A stretch of DNA of 64,000 bases. Source: Enterobacter chengduensis. GTDB taxonomy: Bacteria > Pseudomonadota > Gammaproteobacteria > Enterobacterales > Enterobacteriaceae. Made by a program: the position numbers and the translations under genes. Of the stretch, positions 18,698-26,636 are shown in pieces; position 1 is the stretch's first letter; each line of letters starts with the position of its first letter. The notes beneath the pieces were generated by a model. That model worked only from the letters and a program-made list of their open reading frames with translations, ran no database searches and had not been told where the DNA came from. The stretch is taken from contig NZ_CP043318.1 of the NCBI RefSeq assembly GCF_001984825.2, forward strand, positions 4,774,001 through 4,838,000, given 5' to 3'.

Positions 18698-20287
18698 TTA
18701 GCGAATCACCTCATAAATGGCCGTCTGGATAGACTGCCATTTTTTGTTGCTGGCATCCGGCTGTGACTGCGCGCGGCGCGTGGCCATATCGAGATCGTGC
18801 TGCTGGCGTTTCACCACGGCGGGCACGGTGCAGAAAGCTTTGAGATACTCTTTACGTACCGAGGTCAGCGACTCGCCGTTCGACATCGCGTGGCTGAGCG
18901 TGTTGATAAAACGACGACACGGCTTCTCCTCTACCATGTTCTGCCGATAGCGTAACATCAGCTCCAGGACATCATCATGTCGTGCCGACATCGCCTCCTC
19001 GGTCCAGGACAGCTTCCAGTCCATTCCCCCCTGTAAAAAAAGCTGCACCACGCGGGTATCGTTGCGGTTAACGGCCGAGCGGAAGTTATTCTCATCCCAG
19101 GTCACGCCCATGCGCGTGAGCGTTTCGCGCGAGGAAGGCGTCTCGCGCATTTCCTGGGGAGCCGCCGCTTCTGCCGCTCGGGCGGTCGCAGGCTGCGGTT
19201 TGCTGCTGGTCACCAGCCAGAATCCCCCCGCCACGATGGCAATCACCATCACGCCAACCGCGCCCCACAGCGCGCCGGAGATGAGCTGCTCGCGCTGTTC
19301 CGGGGTGCGCGGCGCGCGCTGGGTCGGTTTTTCAATGGTGTCACGGACCTCAAACAGATCTCCGCCGGTGACCCGATCCATTTTCTGCGCCTTTTCCCAG
19401 AAGGTATGCAATTCGCTGGCATCGACCGCCATGAATCCGGCGGGATTGACGCGGGTTCTCCCCTCTTCAAACGCGCGCTGAACGGGCCGTGCAATCTGCG
19501 CGTAGTAGTTATCCAGCAGCTGAATTTGCGCCGAGCTTAGCGTTTTCTGAACGGTGATGCTGTTGCGGATCTGCCGAATGTCATCGAGGAAGGTTTGCAG
19601 CGTTTTGCGCGGTTCAACCAGCAGCGTCAGCATGGACGGGTCCCTGAACAGCGAAGCGTAATAGCGGCTGAACTCTTTTTTATCGACCAGCATCTGCGCC
19701 AGTTCACTGAACATCATGCCGCTCAGCACATCGTTGATCTCGCCAAGCTTCAGCCAGCGCCGGACGCGGTCAGCGTTAAACAGGGTCTTAAGATGGTTGT
19801 TCAGCTTGACCTGATCGGGCCAGGCCTGCTGTATAAGCCCTTTAATCATCAGCTCTATCGCGCGCACCTGCTTGTGCGCCTGCTGCTGCTGTAATTCGCT
19901 TCCCGGCGCCAGGTCAGTACTGTAGGTCAAAAGCGGCTGCTGCAGGCGAAGATGTTCCAGCGCTGTGACAAACCGCATCGCCGCTATCAGCTGGTTTTCA
20001 CTCACATCCTGCCCGCTTTCATACTGCGGAACGCGCTGCTGCAGCAGGCGCAGCTGGAGCGTAAATTCCGACATCTCGGCATCATTCAGGTTGAGCTTTT
20101 TCGCCACGGCTCCCCAACCGCCCAGAGCTAATCGCGCGCTGTCGAGTTGTTCCAGGAACCAGCGTGGATCTTTGCCCTCGGAAGCATGTACATTCAGAAG
20201 GAGCAAAATTTCCACCGATGCCTGGCGAATGACCGCCAGACAGTGTTCGAACTGTTCGCGAATATGATGTGATGTACTGAGAGTCAT
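18698..20287 (-). CDS. HEPN-like membrane protein with ankyrin-like C-terminus (resembles the STY4199 family)
   Basis: The protein is 529 aa. It has a mostly helical N-terminal half, one membrane segment at residues 339-360 (LWGAVGVMVIAIVAGGFWLV) and a C-terminal stretch with ankyrin-like pattern (NFRSAVNRNDTRVVQLFLQGG, residues about 400-440). I recognise it, from memory only, as similar to proteins annotated as STY4199-family HEPN domain proteins. The segment RQIRNSITVQ (residues 238-247) recalls the RxxxxH HEPN motif but the His is missing, so nuclease activity is doubtful. AAGGAAAACA precedes the ATG. It lies between treF and yhjB, which are adjacent in E. coli K-12. Function unknown. Confidence 0.6.
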   Translation of the reverse strand: MTLSTSHHIREQFEHCLAVIRQASVEILLLLNVHASEGKDPRWFLEQLDSARLALGGWGAVAKKLNLNDAEMSEFTLQLRLLQQRVPQYESGQDVSENQLIAAMRFVTALEHLRLQQPLLTYSTDLAPGSELQQQQAHKQVRAIELMIKGLIQQAWPDQVKLNNHLKTLFNADRVRRWLKLGEINDVLSGMMFSELAQMLVDKKEFSRYYASLFRDPSMLTLLVEPRKTLQTFLDDIRQIRNSITVQKTLSSAQIQLLDNYYAQIARPVQRAFEEGRTRVNPAGFMAVDASELHTFWEKAQKMDRVTGGDLFEVRDTIEKPTQRAPRTPEQREQLISGALWGAVGVMVIAIVAGGFWLVTSSKPQPATARAAEAAAPQEMRETPSSRETLTRMGVTWDENNFRSAVNRNDTRVVQLFLQGGMDWKLSWTEEAMSARHDDVLELMLRYRQNMVEEKPCRRFINTLSHAMSNGESLTSVRKEYLKAFCTVPAVVKRQQHDLDMATRRAQSQPDASNKKWQSIQTAIYEVIR

Positions 20288-20435
20288 TGTTTTCCTTAAG
20301 CGACAACGAAGACATCCGGAATGGGCACGTGACGGCCTTTTTTCTTTTTATTTATACGCGGTTAACCATACCTGACTTTCTGTTGAAATAAAGTGACAAC
20401 CCTAAAATCATTTAAAATGTTTCAGGAGAATCCAA

Positions 20436-20975
20436 ATGCCGGTTTTAATTACCCCTCGCCTGACCTGTTCGCCTTTGCAGGAACAAGACTGGCCCTTTTT
20501 TCTGGCATTGCAGCAGCATCCCGATGTTATGCGCTTTGTGGCGCAAGACCGCCCCGTCGCGGCGATCCGCGAGGCGTTTGATTCGCGCCTGACGCCCTGG
20601 GTCCCGGGCAGCGCGCACTGGCTTTGTCTCGTCGTACGTGATACAGCCTCACAGACCCCGCTGGGCGTCACCGGGTATATTCATCGGGACGAGGATTGCG
20701 CCGAAGTGGGCTTCCTTTTTGCACCCGAGGCGCAGGGGAAAGGTTACGGCTTTGAATCCCTGAAAGCGCTTTGCGATTACGCTTTTCATCAGGGCGGGAT
20801 ACGTCGACTCACCGCCACGGTCACCGCGGGGAACCTTGCGTCAAGACGCCTGCTGGAAAAAAACCGCTTTAGTCTGGAAGGCGAATTACGCGAGAGCTAT
20901 TACCTTGCGGGGCGCTGGCAAAATGACTGGTTATTTGGTTTATTACAGCAGGAATACCTGAATTATAATTTCTGA
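20436..20975 (+). CDS. GNAT-family N-acetyltransferase (RimJ/RimL-like)
   Basis: The protein is 179 aa. The acetyl-CoA binding motif QGKGYG is at residues 100-105, after the beta-strand VGFLFAP, and the C-terminal segment (NLASRRLLEKNRFSLEGELRESYYLAGRW) is typical of the RimJ/RimL branch that acetylates protein N-termini or small amines. The substrate cannot be told. A good Shine-Dalgarno (AGGAG) precedes the ATG. It is divergent from the HEPN-like gene across 148 bp, where I see no named feature. It is part of the accessory block between treF and yhjB. Confidence 0.85.
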   Translation: MPVLITPRLTCSPLQEQDWPFFLALQQHPDVMRFVAQDRPVAAIREAFDSRLTPWVPGSAHWLCLVVRDTASQTPLGVTGYIHRDEDCAEVGFLFAPEAQGKGYGFESLKALCDYAFHQGGIRRLTATVTAGNLASRRLLEKNRFSLEGELRESYYLAGRWQNDWLFGLLQQEYLNYNF

Positions 20976-21046
20976 TCAACAGCCATTTGGCGGATATTTC
21001 TCGGACGTCATTTCCTCTAGAGTGTCGCTATTAAGAGGAAATGAAT

Positions 21047-21385
21047 ATGAAAGGTCATGCGCTGAAAATATCTTCTGCCGCCATTGCGTTAATAAAAAAA
21101 CATCAGGGTCTTTCTTTGGAGAAATATCGTGACGAAAGCAGTTTATGGGTTATCGGCTATGGCCACGTCATCCGCGATCGGGCGCATTTTCACGGCCCCA
21201 TCACGCCAGCCGAGGCAGAGGATTTGCTGCATGACGATATTCAGCGGTGTGAGACGCTGCTGCGGGAAAGTGTGACCCGTCCATTAACCCAACAGCAGCA
21301 TGATGCGCTGGTTATGATGATATTCAGTTTCGGAGAGATGCCTTCGCTCCCAAACGCGATTTTTCAGGCCGTCGCCCGGGTGTAG
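21047..21385 (+). CDS. Lysozyme-like (GH24) protein, short and lacking catalytic residues
   Basis: The 112-aa protein aligns with phage T4-type lysozymes through IKKHQGLSLEKYRDESSLWVIGYGH. In this family the catalytic triad is Glu-(8)-Asp-(5)-Thr. Here the positions are Gln20, Asp29 and Val35, so Glu and Thr are both lost and lytic activity is unlikely. It is also shorter than the usual 150-165 aa, ending shortly after the NVGEG-like segment (FSFGEM). ATG 21047 is preferred over 21041 because AGAGGAA is too close to the first. Its end overlaps the convergent yhjB end by 22 bp. It is probably a decayed or repurposed prophage gene. Confidence 0.75.
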   Translation: MKGHALKISSAAIALIKKHQGLSLEKYRDESSLWVIGYGHVIRDRAHFHGPITPAEAEDLLHDDIQRCETLLRESVTRPLTQQQHDALVMMIFSFGEMPSLPNAIFQAVARV

Positions 21386-21966
21386 TACAGCGCTGCCTGC
21401 GTTCTGTTTTTCACGTCCAGCCGCCGGAAAAGCGCCTCGAGGTGCGCTTTCACCGTGGCCGCGCTAATGTTGAGATTGCGTCCAATCTCTTTGTTTGACT
21501 CTCCCGCTGCCAGCAATTTCAACACGTCGCGCTGACGTTCGCTCAGGGATAATAACGCCTGGGGCGACGACGGCTCTTTGACCCACTCACCCGGAAAACA
21601 GACCATCCCTCTGGATACCGAATCCAGCACGGCGGAAAACCGCTCGGGGTGGGCATTTCGGGGAATAATGGCCATGACGTTTCGCTGCCGCAATTGCTCA
21701 ACCCATCTGGCCTCTTTTTTCGCCAAAACCAGTACCACGCGTATCGCCGGAAAGCGTTGCGTCAACGTTTCCAGCAAAGCGATCCCGTCATCCTGGATGA
21801 CATTCCCGTCAATCATGACGATAGCTGACGGCGAATCGGAAACCTGCGCCCATAAATCGTCTGCCTGACAGGTCCCTGTGATATCTATTTCCGGAATTAA
21901 CGCCTGAAGACTGTGTATCGCTCCGTGAATAAAGAGTGACTGCCTGTCAAACATGATTACTCGCAT
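21364..21966 (-). CDS. yhjB: YhjB-like LuxR-family response regulator
   Basis: At 200 aa the protein matches E. coli YhjB in length and pattern (MRVIMFDRQSLFIHG at the start). It has an N-terminal receiver-like domain with an acidic residue in VMIDGNV near residue 53, and a C-terminal LuxR-type helix-turn-helix (LSLSERQRDVLKLLAAGESNKEIG ... VKAHLEALFRRLDVKNRTQA, residues about 140-195). No partner kinase is nearby and its targets are unknown. GGAGAAAAACG precedes the ATG. Confidence 0.9.
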   Translation of the reverse strand: MRVIMFDRQSLFIHGAIHSLQALIPEIDITGTCQADDLWAQVSDSPSAIVMIDGNVIQDDGIALLETLTQRFPAIRVVLVLAKKEARWVEQLRQRNVMAIIPRNAHPERFSAVLDSVSRGMVCFPGEWVKEPSSPQALLSLSERQRDVLKLLAAGESNKEIGRNLNISAATVKAHLEALFRRLDVKNRTQAALYYTRATA

Positions 21967-22106
21967 CGTTTTTCTCCCACTGATAATAGCGAGGGGGATT
22001 CTACAGAGGGGGTATTTAAGAAAAAACTCAACGAATGGAGACGTTACAAATCCCTCAGCATTCTTTATATCTGCCCGTATTTAGACACATTCATATTAAG
22101 GAAATC

Positions 22107-22130
22107 CTTAAGGGGTTCCTTCCCCTTAAG
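22107..22130. terminator. Perfect hairpin between yhjB and the SDR gene
   Basis: CTTAAGGGG and CCCCTTAAG form a perfect 9-bp stem with a 6-nt loop, 9 bp beyond the SDR stop. There is no long T-tract, so termination of the SDR gene is only a likely role. Confidence 0.5.
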
Positions 22131-22138
22131 CCCATGCA

Positions 22139-22897
22139 TCACAGGAACATGCCGCCTGAGACCTCAATACGTTGCGCATTCATCCAGCCCAGCCTATCGC
22201 TAAGCAGTGCCGCAATCGCATCGCCAATATCGTCCGGCAGCCCTACGCGCCCCAGCGCCGTCTGCGAGGCCAGCAGCTTATTCAAATCCGCATTGTCGCG
22301 CACGCGACCGCCGCCAAAGTCGGTCTCTATCGCGCCGGGCGCAATGATGTTGACGGAAATTCCTCGCGCGCCCAGCTCTTTCGCCTGATAACGCGTTAGC
22401 ACTTCCATCGCCCCCTTCATGGCCGCGTAGGTCCCCGAGCCCGGCTGGGTAAAGCGGGCCAGCCCGCTGGAGACGTTCAGGATCCGTCCTCCGTCGTTAA
22501 GCAGCGGCAGCAGGCGCTGGGTCAGGAAGAACGGTCCTTTGAAGTGGATGTTTAGCGCCTCATCAAACTGGGCTTCCGTGGTGTCGGTATAGGGCGCATA
22601 TAAACCCGTTCCGGCATTGTTTAATAAATAGTCAAATGTTTCGCGCTGCCAGACGGCCCAAAGGGTTTCCTGAAGCTGTCGGGCAAAATCGTCAAAACGC
22701 GTGATATCCCCGACATTGAGCTGTAATGCCGCCGCGTTAACGCCTTTTTCCTGAATTTCATGCACAACGTCCAGCGCTTCCTGCTGGCTACGGTTGTAGG
22801 TCAGGATAATTCCCGTGCCGTCTGCCGCCAGCTTTAACGCCGCGTTTTTACCTAAACCACGGCTACCACCCGTCACTAATGCGATACGTTCACTCAT
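22139..22897 (-). CDS. Short-chain dehydrogenase/reductase (SDR)
   Basis: From ATG 22897 (MSERIALVTGGSRGLG) the protein is 252 aa; GAGG lies 6 nt upstream, and the longer frame from 22984 adds hydrophobic residues with no family support. The cofactor motif TGGSRGLG is at residues 9-16, the NNAG motif follows (LLNNAGTG) and the catalytic Tyr-x3-Lys is in GTYAAMKGAM. It is a classical NAD(P)-dependent SDR with unknown substrate. It is divergent from the LysR gene yhjC, a common arrangement for a regulator and its target. In E. coli yhjB and yhjC are adjacent, so this gene is an addition. Confidence 0.88.
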   Translation of the reverse strand: MSERIALVTGGSRGLGKNAALKLAADGTGIILTYNRSQQEALDVVHEIQEKGVNAAALQLNVGDITRFDDFARQLQETLWAVWQRETFDYLLNNAGTGLYAPYTDTTEAQFDEALNIHFKGPFFLTQRLLPLLNDGGRILNVSSGLARFTQPGSGTYAAMKGAMEVLTRYQAKELGARGISVNIIAPGAIETDFGGGRVRDNADLNKLLASQTALGRVGLPDDIGDAIAALLSDRLGWMNAQRIEVSGGMFL

Positions 22898-23016
22898 CAT
22901 AAACCTCGTTTTGGCTGTTATGGAGATTGAGAAAGAGCTTATTAGGTGATAGAAGATCAATAAAGATGGGTAAAAACGCTTCACTGTTTCATCAGAAACA
23001 ACAATGAGCTTCCTCT

Positions 23017-23916
23017 ATGGATAAAATTCACGCAATGCAGTTGTTCGTCCGCGTCGCGGAACTGGAGAGTTTTTCCCGCGCGGCAGAAACGCTCACCCTG
23101 CCGAAAGGCAGCGTGTCACGGCAGATTCAGGCCCTGGAAAACCGGCTTGGCACCCAGCTACTGCACCGCACCACGCGCCGCGTGAGCCTGACGCAGGACG
23201 GCATGGTCTATTACGAGCGGGCAAAAGATCTGCTGGCAAACCTTGATGAGCTCGACGGGATGTTTCAGCACGATCCCTCCAGCATCAGCGGACGGCTCCG
23301 CGTGGATATGCCCGTCGCCGTTGCTCGAAATTTAGTCATACCTAAACTGCCTGCTTTTCTGCAGCACTATCCGGGCATTGAACTGGAACTCAGCAGCAGC
23401 GACCGTCTGGTGGACGTGATCCGTGAAGGGTTTGATTGCGTCGTCCGCGTCGGCACGCTGAAGGATTCGGGGCTGATTGCCCGCCCGCTGGGCAAGCTGT
23501 CGGTGATTAACTGCGCCAGTCCGGATTATCTGGCGCGATTTGGCTATCCGGAAACGCTGGATGATTTAGGCTCGCACGCCGTGATCCACTATACCGCGAT
23601 GCTGGGAACTCGTCCCCAGGGCTTTGAGTTTTATAACGGCAGTGCGGCGCAGTGGATAAAAACGGGCGGGGTGTTGACCGTCAACAGCACCGAAACTTAC
23701 CAGGCCGCCTGTCTCGCCGGGTTGGGCATTATTCAGGTTCCGCGGGTTGGCGTGCGTGATTTACTGCGCGCGAAGAAACTTATTGAGATCCTCCCGCAAT
23801 ACCGTGCCGAACCGATGCCTGTTTCCCTGATTTACCCCCATCGGCGCAACCTCTCCCGCCGGGTACATCTGTTCATGGAGTGGCTGACTGAGCTCACAAA
23901 AGCTTACGTGGACTAG
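23017..23916 (+). CDS. yhjC: LysR-family transcriptional regulator (YhjC-like)
   Basis: At 299 aa the protein has E. coli YhjC length and start (MDKIHAMQLFVRVAELESFSRAA). The winged helix-turn-helix is at about residues 1-60 (LPKGSVSRQIQALENRLGTQLLHRTTR) and the LysR effector domain follows. It lies between yhjB/SDR and yhjD as expected for yhjC. It probably regulates the divergent SDR gene (119-bp gap); that is inference from arrangement. Confidence 0.88.
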   Translation: MDKIHAMQLFVRVAELESFSRAAETLTLPKGSVSRQIQALENRLGTQLLHRTTRRVSLTQDGMVYYERAKDLLANLDELDGMFQHDPSSISGRLRVDMPVAVARNLVIPKLPAFLQHYPGIELELSSSDRLVDVIREGFDCVVRVGTLKDSGLIARPLGKLSVINCASPDYLARFGYPETLDDLGSHAVIHYTAMLGTRPQGFEFYNGSAAQWIKTGGVLTVNSTETYQAACLAGLGIIQVPRVGVRDLLRAKKLIEILPQYRAEPMPVSLIYPHRRNLSRRVHLFMEWLTELTKAYVD

Positions 23917-23968
23917 CCGCAGGCTATAATTCAAAAACACATCCAGCCAAACGAAAAGGAAAAGACGC

Positions 23969-24994
23969 GTGACGTCGGAAAAGAACCCGCAACGACCCAC
24001 CCAACATTTAGAATATGAACCCGTCAAAAAGATGGAGACCGGGCCTGAGGAGGACAGGTCTCCGGGTACCGCCAGCAAAGCGCTGGGGACCGTCACCGGC
24101 ATCGCCGCGAGAATTCAGCAGTTCCCCATGGTTGCGCATTTGATACGCGCGACCGAACGCTTCAACGACCGCATGGGAAACCAGTTTGGCGCGGCCATCA
24201 CCTATTTTTCCTTCCTGTCGATGATTCCGATCCTGATGGTGTCGTTTGCGGCGGCCGGTTTTGTACTCGCGTCGCACCCGACGCTGCTGCAGGATATTTT
24301 CAATAAGATCCTGAATAACGTCAGCGACCCGACCCTTGCCGGCACGCTCAAAAGCACCATCAATACCGCCGTTCAGCAGCGTACTACCGTCGGCATCGTC
24401 GGCTTGATGATCGCCCTTTACTCCGGCGTTAACTGGATGGGCAACCTGCGCGAGGCCATTCGCGCCCAGTCGCGCGACGTCTGGGAGCGTAAGCCGCAGG
24501 ATCAGGAGAAAATTTGGGTTAAGTATCTTCGCGATTTTGTTTCGCTGATTGGCCTGCTGGTCGCGCTCATCGTGACGCTTTCCATTACCTCGGTGGCGGG
24601 CTCGGCGCAGCAGATGATCATCTCCGCGCTCTACCTTGACTACATCGAATGGCTGAAGCCCGCCTGGCGCGGCATTGGGCTGGCGATTTCCGTCTTTGCC
24701 AACTACCTGCTGTTCTTCTGGATCTTCTGGCGCTTGCCCCGCCATCGTCCGCGTAAGAAGGCGCTGATCCGCGGTACGCTGATTGCGGCGATCGGCTTTG
24801 AGGTGATTAAAATCGTGATGACCTACACCTTGCCGTCACTGGTTAAATCCCCTTCCGGCGCGGCGTTTGGCTCGGTGCTGGGGCTGATGGCGTTCTTCTA
24901 CTTCTTTGCGCGTTTGACCCTGTTCTGCGCGGCGTGGATTGCCACCGCCGAGTATAAAGACGACCCAAGAATGCCGGGTAAAACGCACCGGTAA
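23969..24994 (+). CDS. yhjD: YhjD-like inner-membrane protein (YihY/BrkB family)
   Basis: The 341-aa protein starts at GTG 23969 with AAAAGGAAAAG upstream. A hydrophilic N-terminus (about 75 residues, Pro/Glu/Lys-rich) precedes several membrane segments; FSFLSMIPILMVSFAAAGFVL and the C-terminal FGSVLGLMAFFYFFARLTLFCAAWIATAEY are typical of the YihY/BrkB family. E. coli yhjD occupies the same place before yhjE and has been linked genetically to lipid A/Kdo-dependent envelope growth. The molecular function is not settled. Confidence 0.9.
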   Translation: MTSEKNPQRPTQHLEYEPVKKMETGPEEDRSPGTASKALGTVTGIAARIQQFPMVAHLIRATERFNDRMGNQFGAAITYFSFLSMIPILMVSFAAAGFVLASHPTLLQDIFNKILNNVSDPTLAGTLKSTINTAVQQRTTVGIVGLMIALYSGVNWMGNLREAIRAQSRDVWERKPQDQEKIWVKYLRDFVSLIGLLVALIVTLSITSVAGSAQQMIISALYLDYIEWLKPAWRGIGLAISVFANYLLFFWIFWRLPRHRPRKKALIRGTLIAAIGFEVIKIVMTYTLPSLVKSPSGAAFGSVLGLMAFFYFFARLTLFCAAWIATAEYKDDPRMPGKTHR

Positions 24995-25003
24995 CCCCAC
25001 GCT

Positions 25004-25023
25004 CGGGCTGAAATTTCAGCCCG
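25004..25023. terminator. Palindrome after yhjD
   Basis: CGGGCTGAAA and TTTCAGCCCG form a 20-nt perfect palindrome 9 bp after the yhjD stop. The following sequence has only scattered T residues. It is a probable transcript end in the 260-bp gap before yhjE. The rest of that gap is AT-rich and must hold the yhjE promoter. Confidence 0.5.
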
Positions 25024-25254
25024 ATTCATCATTTCAGCATATAAATCCAGTCCGTAACTTTTATTTAACCAAAAACCAGTTTAAACGGCTGATATTTAAA
25101 ATCTGTGAAGCATTTCATAGACGTCTTTTGGCTGGTCTGAACATTATCCGCTTTTTGTTGCTTTTATCACCAGCACGCAGCTTTGTTACAGATTGAAATG
25201 TCGCTTTTGCTGTGCGTAATATGGCCTTTCGTTCGACAAAAATAAGAAAATATT

Positions 25255-26577
25255 ATGCAAGCAACCGCCACCACACTCGACTCAGAAACGGAAAGCGTTC
25301 CGGTAAATTCGCGCAATAAAGTTGTCGTCGCCTCGCTGATTGGCACCGCCATCGAGTTCTTCGACTTTTACATTTACGCCACCGCGGCGGTCATCGTTTT
25401 CCCGCATATTTTCTTCCCGCAGGGCGACCCGACGGCGGCCACGCTGCAGTCGCTGGCGACCTTTGCGATCGCGTTTGTTGCGCGTCCGATTGGCTCTGCG
25501 CTGTTTGGACACTTTGGCGATCGCATTGGCCGCAAAGTCACCCTGGTGGCCTCGCTGCTGACGATGGGTATCTCCACCGTCGCCATCGGCCTGCTGCCGA
25601 CATATGAAACCATCGGCATTCTGGCACCGGTCCTGCTGGCGCTGGCGCGTTTTGGTCAGGGTCTGGGCCTTGGCGGTGAATGGGGCGGCGCGGCGCTGCT
25701 GGCCACCGAGAACGCCCCGGCGCGCAAGCGCGCGCTGTATGGTTCCTTCCCGCAGCTTGGCGCACCGATTGGCTTCTTCTTCGCCAACGGGACGTTCCTG
25801 CTGCTCTCCTGGCTGCTGACGGACGAACAGTTCATGAGCTGGGGCTGGCGTATTCCGTTTATCTTCTCAGCCGTACTGGTGCTGATTGGCCTGTATGTGC
25901 GCGTTTCTCTGCATGAGACGCCTGTTTTCGCGAAAGTGGCCGCGGCGAACAAGCAGGTGAAAGTGCCGATGGGCACGCTGCTGACCAAACATCTCCGCGT
26001 GACCGTGCTGGGCACGTTTATCATGCTGGCCACCTACACGCTGTTCTACATCATGACCGTCTACTCCATGACCTTCAGCACCGCCGCCGCGCCGGTTGGG
26101 CTGGGGCTGCCGCGTAACGAAGTGCTGTGGATGCTGATGATGGCGGTGATCGGGTTTGGCGTGATGGTTCCGATTGCGGGCCTGCTGGCGGATAAGTTCG
26201 GTCGTCGCGCGAGCATGATTACCATCACCACGCTGATTATTCTGTTTGCTCTGTTCGTCTTCCCACCGCTGCTGGGTTCAGGCAGTCCGGCGCTGGTGAT
26301 GGCCTATCTGCTGATTGGCCTGAGCCTGATGGGGCTGACCTTCGGCCCGATGGGCGCGCTGCTGCCCGAGCTGTTCCCAACGGAAGTGCGTTATACCGGC
26401 GCGTCGTTCTCCTATAACGTCTCGTCTATTCTGGGTGCGTCCGTCGCACCGTATATCGCCACCTGGCTGCAGGCGAACTATGGTCTGTTCTACGTGGGGG
26501 TTTATCTGGCGGCGATGGCGGCGCTGACGCTGATTGCGCTGCTGCTGACGCATGAGACTAAGCACCAGGCTCTGTAA
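25255..26577 (+). CDS. yhjE: YhjE-like MFS transporter
   Basis: The protein is 440 aa, the same length as E. coli YhjE, with near-identical start (MQATATTLD). It has twelve predicted membrane segments and the major facilitator motif GHFGDRIGRK between helices 2 and 3; the segment LARFGQGLGLGGEWGGAALLATENAP is typical of the ProP/ShiA/KgtP metabolite:proton symporter branch. The substrate is not known. A REP-like repeat follows the stop. Confidence 0.93.
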   Translation: MQATATTLDSETESVPVNSRNKVVVASLIGTAIEFFDFYIYATAAVIVFPHIFFPQGDPTAATLQSLATFAIAFVARPIGSALFGHFGDRIGRKVTLVASLLTMGISTVAIGLLPTYETIGILAPVLLALARFGQGLGLGGEWGGAALLATENAPARKRALYGSFPQLGAPIGFFFANGTFLLLSWLLTDEQFMSWGWRIPFIFSAVLVLIGLYVRVSLHETPVFAKVAAANKQVKVPMGTLLTKHLRVTVLGTFIMLATYTLFYIMTVYSMTFSTAAAPVGLGLPRNEVLWMLMMAVIGFGVMVPIAGLLADKFGRRASMITITTLIILFALFVFPPLLGSGSPALVMAYLLIGLSLMGLTFGPMGALLPELFPTEVRYTGASFSYNVSSILGASVAPYIATWLQANYGLFYVGVYLAAMAALTLIALLLTHETKHQAL

Positions 26578-26591
26578 TTGACTGCGGCCTG

Positions 26592-26631
26592 ATGCCCTCA
26601 CCCCGGCCCTCTCCCACAGGGAGAGGGCGAA
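26592..26631. repeat. REP-like palindrome between yhjE and yhjG
   Basis: GCCCTCACCCCGGCCCTCTCCC ACAGGGAGAGGGC is a single unit of the repeat family seen at 10131. It is placed between the convergent ends of yhjE and yhjG. Confidence 0.8.
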
Positions 26632-26636
26632 AGGCG

